From: Anaerophaga thermohalophila str. Valhall
Lineage (GTDB): Bacteria; Bacteroidota; Bacteroidia; Bacteroidales; Marinilabiliaceae
Assembly (NCBI RefSeq): GCF_000250735.1
Contig: NZ_AHZV01000100.1
Span: forward strand, 1 to 51,953
Length of the DNA stretch: 51,953 bases
Direction: 5' to 3'
The notes below the pieces were generated by a model. The model searched no databases, had not been told where the DNA came from, and saw only the letters and a list, made by a program, of their open reading frames with translations. Below, in pieces: positions 27,330 to 36,087 of the stretch (position 1 is the first letter of the stretch; each line of letters begins with the position of its first letter). The position numbers were made by a program, and so were the translations under genes.

Positions 27330-28193
27330 ATGAACTTTGGAGCATCCCCTTTTGGCGGTCTGACAACCGCAGTCAAGAATCTGATACTGATTAATGTGAT
27401 TTTTTATGTGGCCAGCCTGGTGTTTTACGGTACCTTCGGTTTTGCCATTGAGGATTATCTTGGACTTCATTTACCCACTGCCGAAGCGTTTAATCCTTTT
27501 CAGCTGGTAACGTATATGTTCCTGCATGCTTATTTTTCGCCAGGCGAGGGAATTATCTTTTTTCACCTCTTCTTCAATATGTTTGCGTTGTTCATGTTTG
27601 GGCGCATGCTGGAAGTGGTTTGGGGAACCAGACGGTTTCTCATCTATTATTTTGTGACCGGAATCGGAGCAGCCATTGTGCATATTCTTACTCAATATAT
27701 AGAGGTAATGCCCATGATGGATGCCATAACGCATTATATGAATAACGCAAGTCCCGAAAACCTGAAGGCTTTCTTAAATGAAGATGTCCAGATCAGGTCG
27801 TATGAAATGAAGCAGCAATTTAATGAGTTTGTCCAATCATATAATCAGTTAATTGACAATAACCCGGATAAAGCCATTGCATTATCGAAAGAATACATGG
27901 TACAATACCGCAATGGCTATCTCAACAGTTTTGTTACCGTGGGTGCTTCGGGAGCTGTTTTTGGAATATTGCTGGCTTTTGGGATGCTGTTCCCCAACAC
28001 TCAGCTGATGTTATTATTTCCGCCGATACCGATCAAAGCCAAATATTTTGTGATCATATATGGTTTGGTTGAGCTTTTCCTGGGTATCCGAAATTTCTCA
28101 ATGGATAATGTAGCTCACTGGGCGCATTTGGGAGGTATGCTGTTTGGGTTTATTCTTATCAAGTACTGGAAAAATAGAGGAATTTATTATTAA
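27330..28193 (+). CDS. Rhomboid-family intramembrane serine protease
   Basis: A 287-residue membrane protein with six or more hydrophobic segments. The catalytic serine is in GASGAVFG (Ser207) and the catalytic histidine in AHWAHLGG (His266). A hydrophilic insertion of about 80 residues (roughly 125-195) between the early helices is unusual in length and faces one side of the membrane. Substrates are unknown. The second rhomboid gene follows after 9 bases, suggesting co-expression. Confidence 0.92.
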   Translation: MNFGASPFGGLTTAVKNLILINVIFYVASLVFYGTFGFAIEDYLGLHLPTAEAFNPFQLVTYMFLHAYFSPGEGIIFFHLFFNMFALFMFGRMLEVVWGTRRFLIYYFVTGIGAAIVHILTQYIEVMPMMDAITHYMNNASPENLKAFLNEDVQIRSYEMKQQFNEFVQSYNQLIDNNPDKAIALSKEYMVQYRNGYLNSFVTVGASGAVFGILLAFGMLFPNTQLMLLFPPIPIKAKYFVIIYGLVELFLGIRNFSMDNVAHWAHLGGMLFGFILIKYWKNRGIYY

Positions 28194-28202
28194 TTTGCCG
28201 GT

Positions 28203-29093
28203 ATGAGTATATGGAATGAGATAAAACAATCTTTTCGTGAGGGAAATGTTCTCACAAAACTCATCTATGTCAATGTTGGGGTATTTGTTGTCGTTAAATT
28301 GCTGCAACTGTTGTTGCTGCTCATGGGTGCGGGTGCTGCATCTATTCAATTAATGATCAGTTGGTTGTCGGTACCCTCTGAGCCGGTTCTACTCCTGCTT
28401 CGTCCGTGGAGTCTGCTGACATACATGTTTTTGCACTACGATTTTTTTCATATTTTGTTTAATGTTCTTTATCTGTATTGGTTTGGCCGGTTGTTCGTGC
28501 ATCTTGTGGATGCCGGCAAATTATTAACGGTTTATATCTGGGGTGGTTTGGCCGGTGCCGGAGTTTACCTTCTGGCTTTTAATTTGTTACCGGCTTTTTA
28601 TCCGGGCAGTGGTGGTTCTGTCTTGCTGGGCGCTTCTGCCTCGGTAATGGCCATTCTTTTTGCTGTGGCACGCATACGGCCGAACTTTTCGGTTTATCTT
28701 TTTTTAATTGGCCCTGTTAAGCTTAAATATATTGCGCTTGGAGCTTTTATCATCGATCTGGTAAGTATTCCGGGAATGGCTAACGCCGGCGGTCATCTGG
28801 CACATATTGGTGGTGCCCTGGCCGGATTGTACTACGGATGGAAATTATCGGAAGGTAAAATTAAAGGGAATTTTTTCGACACGGCTGCCTCGAGGTTCGG
28901 AGGCCTGTTCCGTAAACGTTCCAGGATGAAAGTAACACACAGCCGGCCCATGAGTGACATGGAATATAATGCTCAGAAAGTGCGTCGGCAAAAGGAGTTG
29001 GATCGTATTCTTGAGAAAATTAAACAGAGCGGATACGACAGTTTATCGAAGGAAGAGAAAAAGACACTTTTCAATGCCAGTCAGGACAACTGA
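28203..29093 (+). CDS. Rhomboid-family intramembrane protease with C-terminal tail
   Basis: A 296-residue protein with the rhomboid core. A serine motif GASAS stands where GxSG is usual, and AHIGGALAG carries the histidine. After the last membrane helix comes a basic cytoplasmic tail of about 70 residues ending in a YDSLSKEEKKTLFNAS motif, which resembles the small C-terminal domain I associate with Bacteroidota rhomboids (DUF6576). The changed serine motif still has the serine, so activity is likely. The gene ends 14 bases before a foldback repeat. Confidence 0.9.
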   Translation: MSIWNEIKQSFREGNVLTKLIYVNVGVFVVVKLLQLLLLLMGAGAASIQLMISWLSVPSEPVLLLLRPWSLLTYMFLHYDFFHILFNVLYLYWFGRLFVHLVDAGKLLTVYIWGGLAGAGVYLLAFNLLPAFYPGSGGSVLLGASASVMAILFAVARIRPNFSVYLFLIGPVKLKYIALGAFIIDLVSIPGMANAGGHLAHIGGALAGLYYGWKLSEGKIKGNFFDTAASRFGGLFRKRSRMKVTHSRPMSDMEYNAQKVRRQKELDRILEKIKQSGYDSLSKEEKKTLFNASQDN

Positions 29094-29106
29094 ACAAAAA
29101 GTAATG

Positions 29107-29280
29107 TAGTTAGTGCGTGTCTATAAACTCGCAAAAATTTTCACAATTTGCGTGTCTGTTCAGAAAGTGTCATTTACAAGGCTTGCGAAGTCCCAAAATA
29201 CGGAGTTTACTCATCGTAAATGAGTAATTTTCGGACGAGTTTAACACAGTAAATGGCACTTTATGGACAGACACTAGTCA
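29107..29280 (+). repeat. Foldback repeat, complete copy after the rhomboid pair
   Basis: A tail module (GTCTATAAACTCGCAAAAAT), arm GTGTCTGTTCAGAAAGTGTC, inner stem with GTCCCAAAAT / ATTTTCGGAC, loop hairpin TTTACTCAT / ATGAGTAA and closing arm GGCACTTTATGGACAGACAC. It may act as a terminator for the rhomboid operon. Confidence 0.9.
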
Positions 29281-29376
29281 GTAGTTTTTAGTGAGCTGTC
29301 AGTCGTGCGAATTTGAAAGTACTGGTATACTCGAAAAACTAACAAAAGTATACAAACATAATATTTTAGTTAAAAA

Positions 29377-30468
29377 TTGAAGCGGTTATTTAAGTCCATA
29401 TCATTCTTTGTCACGCTTGTGCTTGCCTTGCTCCTGCTTATTTCGGTGACACCCGTTTTCATCAGTCCCGAAAAGATTCATGTTTTAGCACTTCTGGGCT
29501 TTCTGTTTCCGGTTTTGTGGGTTATCAATTTGTTGGCGCTCATCCTTCATATTCTGAGGAAAAGTATTCATCTGGTAATGCCTCTGGCGGTTTTGCTTTT
29601 AACGTGGAATCTTTGGGGAAATATTTTTCAGTTTAAAGGAGAACAACCTCCTGATGACCTGAAGAATCCTGTGAAAATAATGACTTTTAATGCCCGGATG
29701 TTCGATTTTTACGAGTGGTCCGAACTACCTGGTATGCCGTATGCCATTTATGATTTTATTGAAAAGGCCGATCCTGATATTCTTTGTGTGCAGGAATACT
29801 TTACTTCCAGACGGAAGGAGGGATATTCGCCCAATTTTCTGAGGGCAAGGTTGCGGAAGATGGGGTATAGTCATATAGAATACCGCGATTACTCCGGTCA
29901 GAATATTGGATACGGAATTGCCACCTTTTCCCGATTCCCTGTTGTAAATAAGGGGGCACTTGATTTTAGCAACAGTAAAAATATGGCCATTTTTACCGAT
30001 GTTAATATTAACGGTAAAGTATTCAGGGTATTTAATAATCATCTGGAATCTATAGGTTTCAGATCACAGGATTTTAACGTGATTGACAGCCTTACTTTTG
30101 AGTTGGATCAGAAACAGAAAGACGGCATACGGGAAATCGTTCGTAAAATGTCCAGGGCTTTCAGGCAAAGGTCTTCCCAGGCCGAAAGGATTTCAAATCA
30201 CATTAATAATTCGCCTTATCCTGTGATTGTCTGCGGTGATTTTAATGATATGCCCATCTCTTATGTTTACCGCAGGATGAGAAGCAATCTGAAGGATGCT
30301 TTCAGGGAATCGGGGTCAGGATTCGGAGGTACCTATAATGGCCGGCTTCCTTCTTTGAGAATTGATTATATATTTCATGACCCGGACATCAATTCTTATG
30401 GTTTCAGACGGCACAAGGTTGATTATTCCGACCACTTTCCCATTTCAACTATTTTGGAAATTCAATAG
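29377..30468 (+). CDS. Endonuclease/exonuclease/phosphatase family membrane protein
   Basis: A 363-residue protein. The first 85 residues form three hydrophobic segments, and the rest is an EEP domain with KIMTFNARMF, LCVQEYF, CGDFNDMP and a late YSDHFPI. The start is a TTG at 29377; no ATG is suitably placed. The catalytic domain probably faces the periplasm. This layout is common in Bacteroidota; the substrate is unknown. It is a distant paralogue of the lipoprotein at 9547 and lies upstream of thyA with 29 bases between. Confidence 0.87.
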   Translation: MKRLFKSISFFVTLVLALLLLISVTPVFISPEKIHVLALLGFLFPVLWVINLLALILHILRKSIHLVMPLAVLLLTWNLWGNIFQFKGEQPPDDLKNPVKIMTFNARMFDFYEWSELPGMPYAIYDFIEKADPDILCVQEYFTSRRKEGYSPNFLRARLRKMGYSHIEYRDYSGQNIGYGIATFSRFPVVNKGALDFSNSKNMAIFTDVNINGKVFRVFNNHLESIGFRSQDFNVIDSLTFELDQKQKDGIREIVRKMSRAFRQRSSQAERISNHINNSPYPVIVCGDFNDMPISYVYRRMRSNLKDAFRESGSGFGGTYNGRLPSLRIDYIFHDPDINSYGFRRHKVDYSDHFPISTILEIQ

Positions 30469-30497
30469 ATCGTTAGATTTTTAGATAATGGAATTGT

Positions 30498-31292
30498 ATG
30501 AGACAGTATAAAGAACTTTTGAAACGGGTACTTGATGAGGGTGTACAAAAAGAAGACCGGACAGGTACGGGTACAATCAGTGTTTTCGGGCACCAGATGC
30601 GTTTCGATCTTCAGGATGGGTTTCCATTACTGACTACCAAAAAGCTCCATCTTAAGTCTATTATCCATGAACTTTTGTGGTTTATTAAGGGTAGTACAAA
30701 TGTGAAATATTTACAGGACAATGGTGTGCGGATATGGAACGAATGGGCCCGGGAAGATGGAGAGTTAGGCCCGATTTACGGATATCAATGGCGTTCGTGG
30801 CCCGATTACAAAGGAGGTCATATCGATCAGTTGCAACAGGTCATTGATTCTATTCAGTCGAATCCCGACTCACGCCGGCACATTGTTAGTGCCTGGAACG
30901 TGGGGCAGCTCGATGATATGGAATTGCCTCCATGCCACATCCTGTTCCAGTTTTATGTGGCCGATGGGAAGTTAAGCTGTCAGCTCTATCAACGAAGTGC
31001 AGATATTTTTCTTGGCGTTCCTTTTAATATTGCCTCTTATGCTTTGCTGACAATGATGGTTGCCCAGGTTACCAATCTTGAACCGGGCGATTTTGTTCAT
31101 ACCCTTGGCGATGCGCACATATATCTCAATCACATAGATCAGGTGAAACTGCAGCTGACACGGGCGCCGAGACATCTGCCCACGATGACTGTAAACCCCG
31201 ATGTGAAAAGAATTGACGACTTTAAATATAACGACTTTGTGCTGAGTAATTACGATCCGCATCCTCACATCAAAGGAAAAATATCTGTTTAA
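30498..31292 (+). CDS. thyA: Thymidylate synthase
   Basis: A 264-residue enzyme that methylates dUMP to dTMP using methylene-tetrahydrofolate. The catalytic Cys146 is in [10 protein letters not shown] at the same position as in the E. coli enzyme, and the [18 protein letters not shown] substrate motif is intact. folA follows after about 160 bases, and its product regenerates the folate consumed here. A GATCGTTAGATTTTTAGATA repeat lies immediately upstream. Confidence 0.98.
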   Translation: MRQYKELLKRVLDEGVQKEDRTGTGTISVFGHQMRFDLQDGFPLLTTKKLHLKSIIHELLWFIKGSTNVKYLQDNGVRIWNEWAREDGELGPIYGYQWRSWPDYKGGHIDQLQQVIDSIQSNPDSRRHIVSAWNVGQLDDMELPPCHILFQFYVADGKLSCQLYQRSADIFLGVPFNIASYALLTMMVAQVTNLEPGDFVHTLGDAHIYLNHIDQVKLQLTRAPRHLPTMTVNPDVKRIDDFKYNDFVLSNYDPHPHIKGKISV

Positions 31293-31455
31293 AATGGAAA
31301 TGATTCCGTAGAATATGAAAGTTATTGATATGCACTATTGTGCTTTATTCTTTGGAAGTGCATGCTCTTCGATAACGGTTCCCTTTGGGTACCTGCCGGC
31401 AACCGGAAAATCAATATCTAACCTTGTAATATCTAACATCTAATCATCTAATGAC

Positions 31456-31947
31456 ATGCGCTTGTCTCTTATTGTTGCAGTCGACGAAAATAGTGGTATC
31501 GGTATTGATGGTAACCAGCCCGCTTTTATCAGTGAAGACCTTAAACGGTTTAAAAAGCTGACAACAGGTAATGCCATCGTGATGGGGAGGAAGACTTTTG
31601 AAGCGCTGCCGAAAGGTGCTCTCCCCAATCGTAGAAATATCGTTATTACAAGGCAGAAAGATTTCTCACCTCCCGGCTGTGAAGTTATTCATTCGGGCGA
31701 TGAGCTTCATGAAGTCTGCAGTCCGGAAGAAAGCGTGTTCGTGATTGGCGGCGGGGAAGTTTATAAGCTCTTTTTCTCAGATGCGATCAGGATTTATCTC
31801 ACTTTGATCCATTATAAGTTTCCCCGCATCGATACCTGGTTCCCTCCCATAAAAGAAGATGAATGGGTGGTTGAGCGTTCGGAAGGACCATACAACGATG
31901 AAAAATCCGGATTCTCTTATTCGTATATCAATTATGTCCGTCGATGA
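31456..31947 (+). CDS. folA: Dihydrofolate reductase
   Basis: A 163-residue NADPH enzyme that reduces dihydrofolate to tetrahydrofolate, pairing with ThyA. The catalytic acid is the Asp in ISEDLKRFK. IVMGRKTFEALP and VIGGGEVYKLF bind NADPH. One oddity: the usual Pro-Trp (E. coli Trp22) is Pro-Ala (NQPAFISED), so the conserved tryptophan near the active site is missing. The protein is otherwise of normal length. The leader has repeated short TCTAA motifs. Confidence 0.93.
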   Translation: MRLSLIVAVDENSGIGIDGNQPAFISEDLKRFKKLTTGNAIVMGRKTFEALPKGALPNRRNIVITRQKDFSPPGCEVIHSGDELHEVCSPEESVFVIGGGEVYKLFFSDAIRIYLTLIHYKFPRIDTWFPPIKEDEWVVERSEGPYNDEKSGFSYSYINYVRR

Positions 31948-31955
31948 AGGCTTTG

Positions 31956-32777
31956 TCAATCATAGGGTAGAAAACGTGTTGCTACATGAGCATATCTGAC
32001 CCTGTCTTTAAATTTTTTTGAGAATTCCATAAATGCAGGAAGTCCGGTGCAATGGCACAGGCCGTATTTTTCAACATCCAGGGCTTCGAAGGCTTTTACC
32101 GTTTTTTGTATCCTCCCTTTTGAGGCACCTTTCAGGTGAGTTCCTCCCAAAACCAGCTTTATATGGTTATTGCCAGTCACCTCCATTGCCGTGCGGCAAA
32201 TGTTGCCAATTCCTCTGTGAGCACAACCTGCGAAGACAGTAAGACCTTTATTGTGTTCGTATACCATGAATAGTTCGTCTTCGAACGGATCGGCACTTTT
32301 TGCTCCTGCTTTGTCAACCAGCATGGCGGGAGAGATTTGTTCAAACGCGTAGAAATGTCCTATGTCAGGTATAATTTTTAGTCCTGGTGCTATTTCTGTT
32401 GGTTTTTCGATGTATTTGAACCGGGAGGTGTATGTTTGTGCAACCGTCTTATCGATTCCTATAAACCGTGCCTGGCCTGTCGACTGTGAGTATTTATCCT
32501 CAAAGGCTTTTGGTTTCAAATAAACCGGAGCATGATCGTTGATCCCGAAAAAGGCTGCCAGTCCACCTGTATGATCATAATGACCATGACTGATAACCAC
32601 CATATCGATGGCCCGGAGGTCGACGTTCAATCTTTTTGCATTTTCGACCAGCAAATTGCTCTGTCCGGTATCGAAGAGAATTTGTTTCCCTGCTGTTTTT
32701 ACAACAAACGAGAGACCATGCTCTCCTTTTGTTCCCTGTTGGTATGCCAGGTTTTCTACAAGTGTGATGATTTCCAT
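31956..32777 (-). CDS. MBL-fold metallo-hydrolase
   Basis: A 273-residue metallo-beta-lactamase-fold protein with the zinc motif SHGHYDHTGGL. A later FAGCAHRGIGNI and LGGTHLKGA fit the subgroup annotated as 7,8-dihydropterin-6-methyl-4-(beta-D-ribofuranosyl)-aminobenzene-5'-phosphate synthase-like. A pterin role would agree with the neighbouring folate genes, but that is only context. It is convergent with folA, with 8 bases between stops. Confidence 0.87.
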   Translation of the reverse strand: MEIITLVENLAYQQGTKGEHGLSFVVKTAGKQILFDTGQSNLLVENAKRLNVDLRAIDMVVISHGHYDHTGGLAAFFGINDHAPVYLKPKAFEDKYSQSTGQARFIGIDKTVAQTYTSRFKYIEKPTEIAPGLKIIPDIGHFYAFEQISPAMLVDKAGAKSADPFEDELFMVYEHNKGLTVFAGCAHRGIGNICRTAMEVTGNNHIKLVLGGTHLKGASKGRIQKTVKAFEALDVEKYGLCHCTGLPAFMEFSKKFKDRVRYAHVATRFLPYD

Positions 32778-32854
32778 TGCATTAAATCCTGTTAAAATGA
32801 ACTATTGTTCTTTTGAAGGATAAAGATAATACTCTTCTTTGTAATGGAAAAGTT

Positions 32855-32895
32855 AAAAAATGCCGGCGAGACTTGACACCGCCGGCATTTTTTTT
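32855..32895 (-). terminator. Terminator of the acyl-CoA synthetase gene
   Basis: The strong stem ATGCCGGCG / CGCCGGCAT has an 11-nt loop with A/T runs on both sides. It overlaps the stop codon region of the minus-strand gene ending at 32894. Confidence 0.85.
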
Positions 32896-34543
32896 ACGAT
32901 TGGTATTTATATCGTTTAATACTTTTCTTTGGTGTTTTTTCAAACTCTTCGGGGAACAGCACTATTCTGGAAATATTCATAAAGGCAGGTAGTTCCTGGT
33001 TTACTTCTTTCTTTATTTTTTGAAGAATCTTTTCGATATCCTGATCCCCCAGGTCTTCAGCGTCTACTGCTTCATAATCCGGATAAACAAGAGCTTCAAT
33101 TTTTCCATTGTCTTCCCGAACCAGGCATTCCTGAACATATTCCTTATTGTTGATTACAGCTTCAATCTCTTCGGGGTAGATATTCTGTCCCGACGGACCA
33201 AGAATCATATTTTTACTTCGTCCTTTAATGAAGATGAAGTTGTCCTTATCGATGACTCCAAGATCCCCGGTGTGTAACCATCCTTCAGAATCAAGCATTT
33301 CGCTGGTGGCCTGCTTGTTTTTATAATACCCGATCATGTTGTTTTCTCCTCTTACAAGAATTTCTCCAACTTTGTTGTAAGGGTCATCCGAGTCGATTTT
33401 TACCTCCATTCTGTGAACGATTCTTCCTGCAGATTGAGGTTTTGTTTCATCCCATGGCGCATAACTGATCAAAGGGCCGCATTCGGTCATGCCATACCCG
33501 ATTGTTAAGGGAAAACCTATCTTACGCAGGAATATTTCCACGTCTTTGTTCAGTGCAGCTCCGCCAACAATCATTTCACGAAATTCGCCGCCAAATACTT
33601 CGGTCAGCTTATCTTTGATTTTCGCGTAAAGAAGTTTGTTGAGAACGGGTAATTTAAGAAGGGCTTTCAGGCTTTTCTTTTCGAGTTTTGGTAATATTTG
33701 CTTCTTGAAGATTTTTTCGAGCACCAGCGGAACCGAGAGGATCAGATGAGGTTTTATACTTCGAAAGGCTTCGGTAATAATCTGAGGTGAAGGTGTTCTG
33801 GAGAGAAAAGTTACATGACAGCCTTCGGTAAATGGCCATAAAAATTCAAAGAGGCATCCGTATGCGTGTGCCAGAGGTAAGAATGAAACAATACGTTCTC
33901 CGGGAATGATGTCAAAGGTATCGCGGGCATATTGCACGTTTGACCAGATGCTTCGGTGAGGCAAAAGCACTCCTTTGGAAAAGCCTGATGTACCCGATGT
34001 GTAGGAAAGCACCATTACATCATCTGGTTTGGGACTAAAGAAATCGATCATCCCGACATCGAAGCTGTCGTCGGTTTTGGATATTTCCTTTTGTGCCTTT
34101 TCAACAGCTTTCCGCACTTTCCCGTTGTTATCGACAATGACGGAGAGATCATTTACCGAAATGATTCCCTTAAGTGATGGCATTTTTGTTTCATCGACTT
34201 TATCAAAAATCTGGTCGGTGGAAAACAGAAGTACAGATTCGGAGTGATTGACAATGTGATTAATATCGGAAGGGCTGAAATCGGGTAGAATGGGGACAAT
34301 TGTGGCACCGTAAGTAACAGTGCCTAAATAAATCAGGGCCCAATTGGTTGAATTTCTTCCGATGAGAGCAACTTTATCACCGGGCTTAATTCCCAATGCT
34401 TTGTAAACCTGATGACAACGATAAATCGATTTTCCAACTTCTTTAAAGGTAATGGTATCTCCTTTGAAGTCACTGAAAGCCGGCATATCCGAGTAATTCT
34501 CCAATGCCGATTTTACCAACCCTGTGTAACCGCTTTTTTCCAT
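32894..34543 (-). CDS. AMP-binding long-chain acyl-CoA synthetase-like protein
   Basis: A 549-residue adenylate-forming enzyme that should activate a fatty or other carboxylic acid with ATP and join it to CoA. The P-loop-like LSYTSGTSGFSKGV is near residue 175, GYGMTECGPL lies in the middle, and GWLHTGDLGVIDKDNFIFIKGR is at the hinge before the small C-terminal domain. The C-terminal lysine sits in PKKSIKR. It is monocistronic, and its upstream region is occupied by two tandem foldback repeats starting ten bases from the start codon. Confidence 0.92.
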   Translation of the reverse strand: MEKSGYTGLVKSALENYSDMPAFSDFKGDTITFKEVGKSIYRCHQVYKALGIKPGDKVALIGRNSTNWALIYLGTVTYGATIVPILPDFSPSDINHIVNHSESVLLFSTDQIFDKVDETKMPSLKGIISVNDLSVIVDNNGKVRKAVEKAQKEISKTDDSFDVGMIDFFSPKPDDVMVLSYTSGTSGFSKGVLLPHRSIWSNVQYARDTFDIIPGERIVSFLPLAHAYGCLFEFLWPFTEGCHVTFLSRTPSPQIITEAFRSIKPHLILSVPLVLEKIFKKQILPKLEKKSLKALLKLPVLNKLLYAKIKDKLTEVFGGEFREMIVGGAALNKDVEIFLRKIGFPLTIGYGMTECGPLISYAPWDETKPQSAGRIVHRMEVKIDSDDPYNKVGEILVRGENNMIGYYKNKQATSEMLDSEGWLHTGDLGVIDKDNFIFIKGRSKNMILGPSGQNIYPEEIEAVINNKEYVQECLVREDNGKIEALVYPDYEAVDAEDLGDQDIEKILQKIKKEVNQELPAFMNISRIVLFPEEFEKTPKKSIKRYKYQS

Positions 34544-34553
34544 ACATTTTTAT

Positions 34554-34723
34554 TTAGTGTCTGTCCATAAAGTGCCATTTACTGTGTTATGCTCGTCCGA
34601 AAATTACTCATTTACGATGAGTAAACTCCGTATTTTCGGACTTCGCAAGCCTTGTAAATGACACTTTCTGAACAGACACACATACTGTAAAAATTCTTTG
34701 CGAGTTTATAGACGAGCTCTATT
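34554..34723 (-). repeat. Foldback repeat, complete copy (tandem 1)
   Basis: Starts TTTAGTGTCTGTCCATAAAG. It has the GTCCGAAAAT / ATTTTCGGAC inner stem and the TTACTCAT / ATGAGTAA top hairpin, and ends in the GCGAGTTTATAGACGAGC tail. It occupies the promoter region of the acyl-CoA synthetase gene. Confidence 0.92.
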
Positions 34724-34727
34724 TTAT

Positions 34728-34894
34728 TTAGTGTCTGTCCATAAAGTGCCATTTGCTGTGTTACGCTTGCCGTCAAAATACTCATTTACGAAAAGTAAAC
34801 TCGGTTTTTGGCGGCTTCGCAAGACTTGCAACCGGCACTTTCTGAACAGACACGCATATTGTGAAAATTTTTGCTGGTTTATAGACACGAACTA
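34728..34894 (-). repeat. Foldback repeat, complete copy (tandem 2)
   Basis: Same orientation as the preceding copy, four bases away. The inner stem is of the other subtype, CCGTCAAAA / TTTTTGGCGG. The tail is GCTGGTTTATAGACACGAAC. Confidence 0.92.
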
Positions 34895-35077
34895 TTTATA
34901 CCGCCAGCAAAAGTCAAACATTTTTTTAAAAAGACCAAATACTGATGTAATGGCCTGTGTAAAAATAACATGTAAAGCCCTGTTTGTGTTCACTTTTCTT
35001 AAACATTCAACTATCTATGTATATAAACATTTTTTTCTTAAATTGCGACGTTTATGATTGGCTTTTTCTAAACAATT

Positions 35078-35243
35078 GTCACTGTCTGTCCATAAAGTAC
35101 CATTTGCTGTGTTACACTCGCCGCCAAAATATTCATTTACGAAAAGTAAACTGCGTTTTTACGGCTTCGCAAGCTTTGCAACTGGCACTTTCTGAACAGA
35201 CACACTTATTGTGAAAATTTTGCGAGTTAATAGACACCCGTTA
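35078..35243 (-). repeat. Foldback repeat, complete copy upstream of larE
   Basis: CACTGTCTGTCCATAAAGTA arm, CCGCCAAAATA / GTTTTTACGG inner stem, CTTTCTGAACAGACACAC arm and GCGAGTTAATAGACACC tail. The 34895-35077 segment between copies is AT-rich and has no recognisable feature. Confidence 0.9.
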
Positions 35244-35307
35244 AGCCCGGGCTGCTGAGAATCATTTAATGGTTTAGTAGGAAGGAATTGACAGAGATTT
35301 CTGAAAT

Positions 35308-36087
35308 TTGAAAGAATTGTTGACAAAATATATAAAGGAATCAGGCCCGTTTTATCTGCTGTTTTCGGGTGGTTTTGACAGTTGTGCCTTATTGGGTTGT
35401 GCCATAGAGGCCGGTGTTGATGTCAGACCGGTTTGGATCAATAACGGATTTAACCGTGTGTCTGAAGAGCAGATAAGAGAACAGGCCGGCAACCTGGGTT
35501 GTAGCCGTATTGAAGTAATCGATTTAAAGCCCGCCCGGAAAATTCTTGAGAATCCTGTTGATCGTTGTTATCATTGTAAAGGTCAGCTTATCCGACCGGT
35601 AATTTCACGTGGCGATGCTCCTGTATTTGACGGTACCAATGCCAGCGATTCCGGGAGTTACAGACCCGGAGTGAAAGCTTTGCGCAGAGGAGGTGTTCGT
35701 TCGCCGCTTGCCCAATTGGGCATTTCCAAAGAACAAGCGAGGGAGATCGCTGTCGGGATGGGAGCCGATCCTGTAATAGCCAACATGGAGAGTTGTCTGG
35801 CTACACGCTTTAATTATCGTACCCGTATTACAAAGGAACGTCTTGAAATTATCCGTAATATTGAACAGCAAATTCTGATCGAGACCGGTGATCATCATCT
35901 TCGTTGCCGCATGGATGATGATGACCATTTACGAATTGAATGCCGTGAAATGGCCACGTTTAGCAAGTTAATCGAACCCGGCTTCCGGCAGCAGATTGTT
36001 GAAAAAGGGAAACAAATTGCTATCTTCGTAACCCTTGACCTGGAAGGTGCCAGAAAAAATGCATTTGATAAAAAATTAGGGCTATGA
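35308..36087 (+). CDS. larE: ATP-dependent sulfur transferase LarE (nickel-pincer cofactor synthesis)
   Basis: A 259-residue PP-loop enzyme that adds sulfur to the pyridinium carboxylate precursor of the nickel-pincer nucleotide (NPN) cofactor. The PP-loop SGGFDS is at residues 20-25. Three cysteines stand out: Cys87 and Cys90 in RCYHCK, and Cys163 in ESCLATR, the position of the sacrificial cysteine in Lactiplantibacillus LarE. Three such cysteines are what I recall for iron-sulfur-cluster LarE of Thermotoga, so the catalytic type is possible. The start is a TTG at 35308. It overlaps larB by four bases. Confidence 0.9.
   Translation: MKELLTKYIKESGPFYLLFSGGFDSCALLGCAIEAGVDVRPVWINNGFNRVSEEQIREQAGNLGCSRIEVIDLKPARKILENPVDRCYHCKGQLIRPVISRGDAPVFDGTNASDSGSYRPGVKALRRGGVRSPLAQLGISKEQAREIAVGMGADPVIANMESCLATRFNYRTRITKERLEIIRNIEQQILIETGDHHLRCRMDDDDHLRIECREMATFSKLIEPGFRQQIVEKGKQIAIFVTLDLEGARKNAFDKKLGL

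Noticed and set aside
34554-35243. CRISPR array
   Set aside because: The repeats are about 165 bp, internally palindromic and not separated by regular unique spacers; no cas gene is nearby.
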